Of a stretch of 13,169 nucleotides of DNA, positions 1-6,264 are shown piece by piece. The DNA is taken from positions 1 to 13,169 of the forward strand of contig JAGWNT010000101.1 of assembly GCA_028871195.1 (NCBI GenBank), written 5' to 3'. Origin of the DNA: REEB85 sp018971455. Its GTDB lineage: Bacteria > Pseudomonadota > Alphaproteobacteria > Acetobacterales > Acetobacteraceae. Every line of letters starts with the position of its first letter. Position 1 is the first letter of the stretch. A model generated the notes under the pieces. The model saw only the letters and a list, made by a program, of their open reading frames with translations. It was not told the origin of the DNA and made no database searches. Both the position numbers and the translations under genes were made by a program.

Positions 1-248
1 CCGGCGCGGCGCGGACCCGCCCGCGCCAGTCATCGGGCCCCGCGGAGCGCCGCCGATACCGTGCCGAACCGTGATGCCCGCAGCTCCATGATGCCTCCCC
101 GGGCCGGCGCGAACCCGGCGCGGCCGGCCGCCCGCTCGGCTTCGCCGGGCGTGAGCCTAGGCCATCGTACCCGCGCCGCGCGCATGGCCAGTGCGCCGCG
201 GCCCATGCGCTCTCAGCGGGGCTGCCATACCCAGATGTCGCGTGCGGC
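1..248. other. No supported gene; left-edge GC-rich region
   Basis: I see no convincing coding region here. Plus-strand frames 2 and 3 stop at about 91 and 74, so either could be the last codons of a gene entering from the left, but neither short tail resembles a known family. On the minus strand, an ATG at 89-87 has a good GGGGAGG upstream. It opens only 19 codons and stops at 32-30, overlapping another minus-strand ATG at 33-31 that runs off the left edge. That may be the start of a divergent gene, but eleven codons cannot show it. A small GC-rich hairpin (CGGC 137-140, GCCG 144-147) has no T-run. Confidence 0.3.
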
Positions 249-264
249 GCGCTATATATGGTAG
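249..264 (+). promoter_or_regulatory. Putative NrdR box 1 upstream of nrdJ
   Basis: The core at 252-261 reads CTATATATGG. The published NrdR box is a 16-bp palindrome with core CwAtATaTwG, as I remember it, and this core fits at nine of ten positions. The outer arms (GCG and TAG) fit poorly. The site lies 32 bp centre to centre from a second match, about three helical turns, the phasing usual for tandem NrdR boxes. NrdR is the Zn-finger/ATP-cone repressor of ribonucleotide reductase genes. It is the only AT-rich stretch near this start, so it probably overlaps the promoter -10 region. Confidence 0.6.
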
Positions 265-268
265 GAGG

Positions 269-308
269 CTCCCGCAAATACACCAAGATATGGTGTCACG
301 GGCGGGAG
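269..308 (+). promoter_or_regulatory. Leader hairpin that buries the nrdJ Shine-Dalgarno
   Basis: CTCCCGC (269-275) is the exact complement of GCGGGAG (302-308). Between them ACACCA (280-285) pairs with TGGTGT (291-296), leaving a five-base AGATA loop. The result is a two-tier stem-loop whose lower strand contains GGGAG (304-308), the ribosome binding site seven bases before the ATG at 316. If the transcript starts upstream of 269, translation would need this stem to open. The pairing is seen directly; regulatory use is inferred. The leader is too short for a cobalamin riboswitch. Confidence 0.5.
281..296 (+). promoter_or_regulatory. Putative NrdR box 2 upstream of nrdJ
   Basis: CACCAAGATATGGTGT has the core CAAGATATGG (284-293) and a right arm GTGT that fits the NrdR consensus end. 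It lies 20-35 bases before the nrdJ start and in helical phase with box 1. The same bases also form the top helix of an RNA hairpin (ACACCA 280-285 with TGGTGT 291-296), so palindromy alone cannot separate a DNA operator from an RNA structure. The phased partner site is what favours NrdR. Confidence 0.6.
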
Positions 309-315
309 ATTTTGA

Positions 316-2625
316 ATGGACGGTTTCGCAGCCCTGCTTGATCTTGCGACCGTTGGCGCGGCATCCCGCCCGCCCGGCGAGGCGTTCGGCGCCGCCCCGT
401 TGCCGGGCCGCCGGCTCGACGCCGGCATGGGCATCGCCGTCGCCCGCCGCACCGTCTTCCGCCCCGTGGACCAAGAGGATTTCGGCCGCGTCGCCAGCCG
501 CGTCGCAGCCGGAAACATGGCGCTGCTCGCGCGCCCCGAGAGCCCGGAGGACACCCTCGAGCGCGCGCATCTGCGCAACGCCATCGCCACCGGCGCGCTG
601 CTGACCTCCGGGCGGCACCTCCAGCACGGCGATGCCGAGCAGTCCGGCCGCAACATGGAGGTGTTCACCAATTGCGCGACCGCGATCGCCAGCTTCGCCA
701 AATTCTACCTGCTGCTGAACGGCTCGGGCGTCGGACGCGCCTATGACGATGCCCTGATGGCGGTGGACTGGGCGCGCGCGCCGCGGCTGTTCTTCCGGCT
801 CGACGCCGCCCATCCCGATTTTGCCAACCTCGCCGCCGCCTGCGGCCAGCCGGCCGAGACCCTGCTCGCCCCCGCCCCCGCCGATGCCGTGACGCACCTG
901 ATCGCCGACAGCCGGGAGGGTTGGGCGGCCGCGGTCGAACGCGTCGAATCGATGGCCTTCGCCGGCGCGGCGGAGGCGGCGGTGCTGCTTGATTTTTCGG
1001 CCATCCGGCCGGCCGGCAGCCCGATCCGTGGCATGCAGGGGCGCCCGGCTTCCGGCCCGCTCTCGCTGCTGCGCGCCTTTGCGGCCATTCGCGGGGTCAT
1101 CGCCACCGCGCAGACCGCACCCGGGCTGGCCCGCTGGGAGCAGGCGATGCTGGTCGATCACCATCTCTCGGTCGAGGTGCAGGTCGGCGGTGCCCGGCGC
1201 GCGGCGCGCATGGCCACCAAATCCTGGCGCGATCCCGGGGTGCTGCGCTTCATCCGCGCCAAATCCGAGGGCGGGCAGTGGACGGCCAACAACTCGGTGA
1301 TGGTGGACGCCGATTTCTGGGCGGCGGTGCGCGCCGGCGAGGCCGCGGCCACGGCGATCTTCGACGAAGCCACCGCCTGCGCCTGGATCAATGGCGAGCC
1401 CGGCTTCATCAATGCCGATCGTCTGGAAGATCACCGCAACGGCACCGCCTGGGACAAGCCGGTGCACACCGACGGCCGCGATTTCCGCAGCGCCCGCTAC
1501 CGGGCCGAGCACGCCGCCCCGCTGCTCGCCGAATTGTCGCGCCGGGCCGCGGCCAGCCGCTATCCGGTGACCACCAACCCATGCGGCGAGATCGCGCTGC
1601 ACGTCACCGGCGGCTATTGCGTGATCGCCGATTTCGCCCCGCTGCTGGCCTGCCCGGTTCCGCTCGACGCCTTCGAACCGGGCGGCGCGCCGGAGGATGC
1701 GGCCGAGCTGTGGGATGCGCGTGTGGAGGACGCGGTGCGCCTCGGCGTGCGCTTCCTGCTGCGCGCCAACCGCATGGACGCCCTGTACGGCGAGGAGGTC
1801 GCGCGCACCAACCGCATCGGCATCGGCCCGACCGGCCTGCACGAATGGGCCTGGATGCGGTTCGGCCTGGCCTTCCGCGATCTGCTCGACCAGGAGCGCG
1901 CCGCCCCGTTCTGGGCGATGCTCGACCGCCTCTCCGCCGTCGCCAAGCGCGAGGCCGCCGCCTACGCCGCCCAGCTCGGCCAGAACCGGCCGGCAACGGT
2001 CACCACCGTCAAGCCGGCCGGCACGACGAGCAAGCTGTTCGGCCTGACCGAGGGCGCGCATCTGCCGGCGCGGCGGCATTACCTGCGCTGGGTCCAGTTC
2101 AAGGGCACGCGCGACGATGAGGGGAACTGGCAGCCCGGCTCGGACCCGCTGCTGGCCGAATACGAGGCCCGCGGCTATCCGCTGCGCGCGCTGCGCAGCT
2201 TTCCCGGCATGACCATCGTGGGCTTCCCCACCGTGCCGCTGATCGAACGGTTGCGCATCGGGGCGGCCGGCGTTACCGCGCACGAGGCGAGCCCGGCCGA
2301 GCAGTACCAGTGGCTGCGCCTGCTGGAGCGGCACTGGATCGGCGCCGAACAGGGCAACCAGATCAGCTACACGCTGAAGATCTTCACCGATCGCCACGAT
2401 CTGGACGGCTTCCGCCGCATCGTGCTCGAGGAGCAGCCGCAGGTGCGCTGCTGCGCCGTGCTGCCGAGCCGGCCCGACCACAGCCTGGGCTACGAGTACC
2501 TGCCCGAGGAGGAGGTGTCGGTCGCCCATTTCACCGCCATCGTCGCCGCCCTGACCGATGGTCCGGGTGCGGAGGCCATCGACCTCGAGCATCTGCGCTG
2601 CGAGAGCGGGGTGTGTCCCATCTGA
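316..2625 (+). CDS. nrdJ: Adenosylcobalamin-dependent (class II) ribonucleotide reductase
   Basis: This 769-aa enzyme reduces ribonucleotides to deoxyribonucleotides for DNA synthesis, using coenzyme B12 to make the thiyl radical, so it needs no NrdB/NrdF partner. The barrel carries NPCGEI at 421-426, with C423 the expected thiyl-radical cysteine and N421 and E425 the substrate-binding residues. C120 (in NCATA) and C435 are the likely redox pair. C762 and C767 near the C terminus (ending GVCPI) are the shuttle cysteines that regenerate it. Other family signatures are SGRHLQHGD, an NNSVM block, and TVKPAGTTSKL near 570. Spacing and length resemble the monomeric Lactobacillus leichmannii enzyme (739 aa). 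I see no N-terminal ATP cone. The ATG at 316 follows GGGAG by seven bases. The gene stands alone, with 122 bases before the next start. Function is near certain; whether it uses di- or triphosphates is not decided. Confidence 0.95.
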   Translation: MDGFAALLDLATVGAASRPPGEAFGAAPLPGRRLDAGMGIAVARRTVFRPVDQEDFGRVASRVAAGNMALLARPESPEDTLERAHLRNAIATGALLTSGRHLQHGDAEQSGRNMEVFTNCATAIASFAKFYLLLNGSGVGRAYDDALMAVDWARAPRLFFRLDAAHPDFANLAAACGQPAETLLAPAPADAVTHLIADSREGWAAAVERVESMAFAGAAEAAVLLDFSAIRPAGSPIRGMQGRPASGPLSLLRAFAAIRGVIATAQTAPGLARWEQAMLVDHHLSVEVQVGGARRAARMATKSWRDPGVLRFIRAKSEGGQWTANNSVMVDADFWAAVRAGEAAATAIFDEATACAWINGEPGFINADRLEDHRNGTAWDKPVHTDGRDFRSARYRAEHAAPLLAELSRRAAASRYPVTTNPCGEIALHVTGGYCVIADFAPLLACPVPLDAFEPGGAPEDAAELWDARVEDAVRLGVRFLLRANRMDALYGEEVARTNRIGIGPTGLHEWAWMRFGLAFRDLLDQERAAPFWAMLDRLSAVAKREAAAYAAQLGQNRPATVTTVKPAGTTSKLFGLTEGAHLPARRHYLRWVQFKGTRDDEGNWQPGSDPLLAEYEARGYPLRALRSFPGMTIVGFPTVPLIERLRIGAAGVTAHEASPAEQYQWLRLLERHWIGAEQGNQISYTLKIFTDRHDLDGFRRIVLEEQPQVRCCAVLPSRPDHSLGYEYLPEEEVSVAHFTAIVAALTDGPGAEAIDLEHLRCESGVCPI

Positions 2626-2660
2626 GCACGGGTCGGGGGGTCGCGGCCGCCTCGGGCAAT

Positions 2661-2697
2661 TAATCCCTATACAGATTATCCCTATACTGATTATATG
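2661..2697 (+). promoter_or_regulatory. Tandem 15-bp repeat, promoter/operator of the gentisate operon
   Basis: ATCCCTATACAGATT (2663-2677) is followed at once by ATCCCTATACTGATT (2678-2692), with one mismatch in 15. Each copy sits in an 18-bp imperfect dyad, the first TAATC...GATTA (2661-2678), the second TTATC...GATTA (2676-2693). It is the only AT-rich patch in the 122-bp gap. TATACT (2683-2688) or TTATAT (2691-2696) could be a -10. This suits a two-site operator, most simply for the MarR protein encoded in the operon, although no experiment or consensus ties them together. GCGGCCGCC flanks it at 2643-2651 and 2706-2714. Confidence 0.5.
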
Positions 2698-2747
2698 CTC
2701 CGCAAGCGGCCGCCGGGAAAGGGCCGCCTTGGCAGGAGGATATGCCG

Positions 2748-3935
2748 ATGGCCCAGTCAGGCCCGGTCTTGATCGCCGGTGGCGGAATCGGCGGCCTCGC
2801 GCTCGCGGTCGGCCTGGCCGGCAAGGGCGTCGCCAGCATCGTGCTGGAGAAGGCCGCCACGCTGGGTGAGATCGGCGCCGGCATCCAGCTCGGGCCGAAC
2901 GCCTTTCACGCCTTCGATTATCTCGGCGTCGGCGACACCGCCCGCGCCATGGCGGTCTATATCGACCAGCTCCGCCTGATGGATGCCATGGGCGGCGAGG
3001 AGATCACCCATATCGATCTCGGCGCGGCGTTCCGCGCGCGGTTCGGCAATCCCTATGCGGTCATCCATCGCGGCGACCTGCACGGCGTCTTCCTCAAGGC
3101 GTGCCGGGCCAGCCCGCTGGTGACGTTGCGCACCGCCAGCGAGGTGACCGGCTACGCGCAGGACGGGGCGGGCGTCACCGCGCACCTGGCCAGCGGCGAG
3201 GCGGTGCGCGGCGCGGCGCTGATCGGCGCGGACGGGCTGTGGTCCAACATCCGCAGGCAGCTGGTCGGCGATGGCGCGCCGCGCGTCTCCGGCCACACCA
3301 CGTATCGCTCCGTCATTCCCACCGAGCGGATGCCCGAGGATCTGCGCTGGAATGCCGCGACCCTGTGGGCCGGGCCGAAATGCCATATCGTGCATTACCC
3401 GTTGCAAGGCTGGAAGCTGTTCAACCTCGTCGTCACCTACCACAACGACGCGCCCCAGCCGGTGGCCGGCAAGCCGGTCGCCTTCGAGGAGGTGATGCGC
3501 GGCTTCGAGCACATCCACCCGCGCGCGCAGAGCATCATCCGCCATGGCTCGGACTGGAAGCTCTGGGTGCTGTGCGACCGCGAGCCGACCGAGCACTGGG
3601 TCGATGGACGGGTGGCGCTGCTCGGCGACGCGGCGCACCCGATGCTGCAATATTTCGCCCAGGGCGCCTGCATGGCGATGGAGGACGCGGTGTGCCTCGC
3701 CCACGCCATGGCCGCCCATCCCGGGCGCGTCGAGGCAGCGCTCGACTCCTATCGCGGCCAGCGCATGCTGCGCACCGCGCGCGTGCAGCTCTCCTCGCGC
3801 GCCATCGGCGAGCACATCTACCATCCCGCCGGGGCCCATGCCCTGCTGCGCAACGCCATCATGTCGGCGAAGAGTTCGTCCGATTGGTACGACGCCCTCG
3901 CCTGGCTCTATGGCGGCACCGGCCTTGCCGCCTGA
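2748..3935 (+). CDS. FAD-dependent 3-hydroxybenzoate 6-hydroxylase
   Basis: This single-component flavoprotein monooxygenase (395 aa) would use NADH and O2 to convert 3-hydroxybenzoate to gentisate. The Rossmann motif GGGIGG is at residues 11-16, the GADG motif follows the middle of the protein, and the second FAD motif GDAAHP lies just before 300. The segment LQYFAQGACMAMEDA is typical of 3-hydroxybenzoate 6-hydroxylase; salicylate hydroxylases have PHQGAGAG there. With the chosen start, H213, Y217 and Q301 fall at the positions I recall as active-site residues of the Rhodococcus jostii enzyme. An ATG at 2742 exists, but AGGAGGA ends at 2740, too close to it; the ATG at 2748 has GGAGG eight bases upstream. 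The gene leads the operon, with gentisate dioxygenase directly behind. Salicylate 5-hydroxylation is a less likely alternative. Homologues are named nagX, mhbM or xlnD. Confidence 0.88.
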   Translation: MAQSGPVLIAGGGIGGLALAVGLAGKGVASIVLEKAATLGEIGAGIQLGPNAFHAFDYLGVGDTARAMAVYIDQLRLMDAMGGEEITHIDLGAAFRARFGNPYAVIHRGDLHGVFLKACRASPLVTLRTASEVTGYAQDGAGVTAHLASGEAVRGAALIGADGLWSNIRRQLVGDGAPRVSGHTTYRSVIPTERMPEDLRWNAATLWAGPKCHIVHYPLQGWKLFNLVVTYHNDAPQPVAGKPVAFEEVMRGFEHIHPRAQSIIRHGSDWKLWVLCDREPTEHWVDGRVALLGDAAHPMLQYFAQGACMAMEDAVCLAHAMAAHPGRVEAALDSYRGQRMLRTARVQLSSRAIGEHIYHPAGAHALLRNAIMSAKSSSDWYDALAWLYGGTGLAA

Positions 3936-3969
3936 CCCGCCGACCGACCCGCACGGAAAGGATCGCCCG

Positions 3970-5025
3970 ATGACCGATGCCCCCGCCCTCGGCACGCTGG
4001 AGGAATTGCCGGCCGATTATCGCGCGGCGATGGAGGCGCAGAATCTGGCGCCGCTCTGGCCCAGCATGCGCGCCTTCCTGCCACATGGCGCGCCGCGCCC
4101 GCGCACCCGGCCCGCCCGGTGGCGCTATGCCGATATCCGCCCGCTGCTGCTGCGGGCCGGCGCGCTCACCCCGGTCGAGAAGGCCGAGCGGCGCGTGCTG
4201 GTGTTCTGCAACCCCGGGCACGGGCTGGACGGGCTGCACGCCACCGGCACCATCTATGCCGGCATGCAGCTCATCCTGCCCGGCGAAACGGCGCCGAACC
4301 ATCGCCACACCCCGGTCGCCGTCCGCCTCGTCGTCGAGGGCAAGGGCGGCTTCACCGCCGTCGATGGCGAGCGCCTGCCGATGGAGCGCGGCGACCTCAT
4401 CCTCACGCCGGCGATGACCTGGCACGAGCACAGCCATACCGGCACCGGCCCGGTGATCTGGCTGGACGCGCTCGATCTGCCGCTGCTCGTCGCCATGGAG
4501 GCGTCCTATGCGCTCGAGGGGCCGCCGCAGCGCGTGCGCAACGCCCCCGATGCGGGCCAGACGCGCTATCGCCGCGCCGGGCTCGTGCCCTATGCCAGCC
4601 TTGCCGCCCGGCCCGGCCCTTATCCACTGCGCCGCTGGCCCTGGGCCGAGGTGCGCGCGGGGCTGGAGGCGCTGGCCGCGGACACGCCGGCGGACGAGGC
4701 GGCCCATCTCGGCTACGTCAATCCCGAGACCGGGGCCGAATGTCTGCCCACGCTGGGATTTTCCGCGCTGATGCTGCGCCCCGGCCAGGCGGTGACCCTG
4801 CCGCGCGACAGCGCCTCGGCCATCTATCATGTGGTCAGCGGGCGGGTGCAGGCCGACATCGCCGGCACCGCGCTCGACGCCGAGGACGCCGATGTCCTCG
4901 CCGCCCCCGCCCATGCCCTCGTGCGGCTCGCCAACCGCTCGGCGCAAGCGCCGGCCTTCCTGTTCCGCATCGACGACGCCCCTCTGCAGCGCAGGATCGG
5001 CATCTACGAGCGCTTCGCCGCATGA
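3970..5025 (+). CDS. Gentisate 1,2-dioxygenase
   Basis: This 351-aa bicupin, non-haem Fe(II) enzyme would cleave gentisate between carbons 1 and 2 to give maleylpyruvate. The N-terminal cupin has the motif NHRHTP with H111 and H113, and TWHEHSH with H152. These three histidines match the iron ligands of characterised gentisate dioxygenases. The second cupin (about residues 255-320) keeps the fold signature but lacks the metal histidines, as is usual. The length is standard. The ATG at 3970 follows AAGGA (3958-3962) by seven bases. The start lies 34 bases after the hydroxylase stop, and the stop overlaps the MarR start (ATGA), so the genes are almost certainly cotranscribed. 1-Hydroxy-2-naphthoate or salicylate dioxygenase are relatives, but the 3-hydroxybenzoate hydroxylase and maleylpyruvate isomerase neighbours favour gentisate. 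Homologues are named nagI, gtdA or sdgD. Confidence 0.92.
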   Translation: MTDAPALGTLEELPADYRAAMEAQNLAPLWPSMRAFLPHGAPRPRTRPARWRYADIRPLLLRAGALTPVEKAERRVLVFCNPGHGLDGLHATGTIYAGMQLILPGETAPNHRHTPVAVRLVVEGKGGFTAVDGERLPMERGDLILTPAMTWHEHSHTGTGPVIWLDALDLPLLVAMEASYALEGPPQRVRNAPDAGQTRYRRAGLVPYASLAARPGPYPLRRWPWAEVRAGLEALAADTPADEAAHLGYVNPETGAECLPTLGFSALMLRPGQAVTLPRDSASAIYHVVSGRVQADIAGTALDAEDADVLAAPAHALVRLANRSAQAPAFLFRIDDAPLQRRIGIYERFAA

Positions 5026-5501
5026 GCCTCGGCGATGTGCATGACCGGCCGGGGCACCTGATCCGCCGCTGCCACCAGATCGCGGTCGCGCTTTTCCTCG
5101 ACCATTGCGCGGCCTGGGAGCTGACGCCCTCGCAATATGCCGTGCTGCGCAGCGTCGAGGCGGTGCCGGGGGTTGACCAGACCACGCTGGCCGGCCTTGC
5201 CGCCGTCGATCGGTCCAACGTGGCGCGCATCTGCGCGGCGCTGGAGGCGCGCGAGCTGCTGCACCGCGTGCCTGACCCGGCGGATCGCCGGGCGCGCCGC
5301 CTGTCGCTCACCCCGGCCGCGATCGCGCTGCTCGCCCGCGCCGAGGCCGCGGTGTGCCGCGTGCAGGAGGACCTGCTGGCGCCGCTGCCGCCGGCCGAGC
5401 GCCCTTCCTTCCTCGCCGCCCTGCGCCGCATCGCGCAGGCGCATAATGAACACTCGCGCGCCCCGCTGCGCCAGGCGCCCGATCCCGACACCGCGCCATG
5501 A
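5022..5501 (+). CDS. MarR-family transcriptional regulator
   Basis: A 159-aa winged-helix regulator. Residues 35-75 give the helix-turn-helix (LTPSQYAVL, then a recognition helix around VDRSNVARI). Residues 84-98 give the wing, with the DPADRRARRLSLT pattern typical of MarR. The flanking N- and C-terminal helices would form the dimer interface. The ATG at 5022 overlaps the dioxygenase stop, with no strong ribosome binding site, which suggests translational coupling. Placed between dioxygenase and isomerase, it probably senses a pathway compound such as 3-hydroxybenzoate or gentisate and controls the operon, perhaps through the repeats at 2661-2697. Family membership is clear; ligand and operator are inference. 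Confidence 0.9.
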   Translation: MSLGDVHDRPGHLIRRCHQIAVALFLDHCAAWELTPSQYAVLRSVEAVPGVDQTTLAGLAAVDRSNVARICAALEARELLHRVPDPADRRARRLSLTPAAIALLARAEAAVCRVQEDLLAPLPPAERPSFLAALRRIAQAHNEHSRAPLRQAPDPDTAP

Positions 5502-5523
5502 GCGTCAAACCGGAGGACCCCCC

Positions 5524-6174
5524 ATGCGTCTGCACGGCTATTTCCGATCATCCGCCGCCTGGCGGGTGCGCATCGCGCTGAACCTCAAGGGGCTGGCCTA
5601 CATGCCGATCTCCCACCATCTGCGCCATGGCGAGCAGCGCGCGGCGGCGTATCTGCGGCTCAATCCGCAGGGCCTCGTGCCGGCGCTGGAACTGGAACTG
5701 GAACTGGATGGGGAGGCCGGCGTGCTCACCCAATCCATGGCGATCTGCGAATGGCTGGAGGAGGCCCATCCCGCGCCGGCCCTGCTGCCGCGCGAGCCAT
5801 TGGCGCGCGCCCGGGTGCGCGCCTTCGCCATGGCCATCGCCTGCGACATCCATCCGGTGCAGAACCTCAAGGTGCTGGACCGGCTGCGCGCCCTCGGCCT
5901 GGACAAGGACCAGGTGACGGGCTGGGCGCGCGGCGTGATCGCCGAGGGGCTGGCGGCCTGCGAGGCGCTGCTCCCGCCGGCGGCGCCGGGCCCGTTCCTG
6001 TTCGGCCCCGGCCCGACCCTGGCCGAGATCTGCCTGGTTCCGCAGCTTGGCAACGCCCGGCGCTTCGGCGTCGATCTTGCCGCCATGCCGCGCCTGCTCG
6101 CCGCCGAGGCGGCCTGCGCCGCCCTGCCCGCCTTCGCCGCCGCCGCGCCGGACCGCCAGCCCGACGCCGAATAG
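5524..6174 (+). CDS. Maleylpyruvate isomerase, zeta-class glutathione transferase type
   Basis: This 216-aa protein would isomerise maleylpyruvate to fumarylpyruvate using glutathione. The N-terminal thioredoxin fold has R8-S9-S10 before WRVRIALNLKG, then NPQGLVPAL and QS at 70-71. The helical domain has CDIHP with H110 and ARRF with R179/R180. H110 and the ARRF arginine match functional residues I recall from Ralstonia NagL (H104, R176). Near NagL R110 this protein has K116. Residues 55-62 read LELELELD, an expansion encoded by a hexanucleotide repeat and about six residues longer than NagL. GGAGGA (5512-5517) lies six bases before the ATG, 22 bases after the MarR stop. Sequence alone cannot exclude maleylacetoacetate isomerase of tyrosine breakdown; the gentisate dioxygenase two genes upstream favours maleylpyruvate. 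Homologues are named nagL or maiA. Confidence 0.87.
   Translation: MRLHGYFRSSAAWRVRIALNLKGLAYMPISHHLRHGEQRAAAYLRLNPQGLVPALELELELDGEAGVLTQSMAICEWLEEAHPAPALLPREPLARARVRAFAMAIACDIHPVQNLKVLDRLRALGLDKDQVTGWARGVIAEGLAACEALLPPAAPGPFLFGPGPTLAEICLVPQLGNARRFGVDLAAMPRLLAAEAACAALPAFAAAAPDRQPDAE
5686..5709 (+). repeat. Hexanucleotide tandem repeat inside the isomerase gene
   Basis: CTGGAA occurs three times (5686-5703), followed by CTGGAT (5704-5709). The unit is in frame and encodes alternating Leu-Glu, ending Leu-Asp (residues 55-62), in the turn between the NPQGLVPAL strand and the glutathione-binding QS. Gain or loss of a unit by slipped-strand mispairing would change length by two residues without a frameshift. 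Confidence 0.9.
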
Positions 6175-6228
6175 CGCAAGACCGGCGGCGTCCCGCGCGG
6201 GGCCTTGCGGGGCATCGGCGCGGCTGTC

Positions 6229-6247
6229 ATTATCGATAATATATCGA
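6229..6247 (+). promoter_or_regulatory. Nested inverted repeats, probable operator of the GntR-led operon
   Basis: ATTATCGATAAT (6229-6240) is a perfect 12-bp palindrome. It shares bases with a second perfect dyad, TCGATA (6233-6238), ATA, TATCGA (6242-6247). This AT-rich block lies 18 bases before the regulator's ATG, in a 90-bp gap that is otherwise very GC-rich, and it touches the GAGGAA (6246-6251) that may serve as ribosome binding site. Such short AT-rich palindromes suit FCD-type GntR autoregulation. The symmetry is seen; binding is inferred. A -10-like TAATAT lies within the block, but I see no convincing -35. Confidence 0.6.
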
Positions 6248-6264
6248 GGAAACGCCGCCGCCAG

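Noticed and set aside
241..315. Cobalamin riboswitch before the B12-dependent reductase
   Set aside because: Only about 75 bases of AT-containing leader are available, without a recognisable B12-box, and its structure is a simple two-tier hairpin.
157..2592. 811-codon minus-strand open frame opposite nrdJ
   Set aside because: It is the shadow of a GC-rich gene. Its product is low-complexity, rich in Gly, Ala, Arg and Gln, with no recognisable domain, while the plus strand encodes a full class II reductase with all catalytic cysteines.
2643..2714. GCGGCCGCC copies flanking the tandem repeat as a designed or mobile-element border
   Set aside because: Nine-base GC-only words repeat often in this composition; there is no target duplication or transposase, and the palindromic core explains the apparent pairing.
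2757..3995. 412-codon minus-strand frame opposite the hydroxylase
   Set aside because: Antisense shadow with no domain or ribosome binding site; the plus strand carries a complete flavoprotein monooxygenase.
6205..6264. TTG-started 20-residue N-terminal extension of the GntR regulator
   Set aside because: The extension is encoded by the palindromic operator region and precedes the normal domain start; ATG 6265 gives a standard-length protein.
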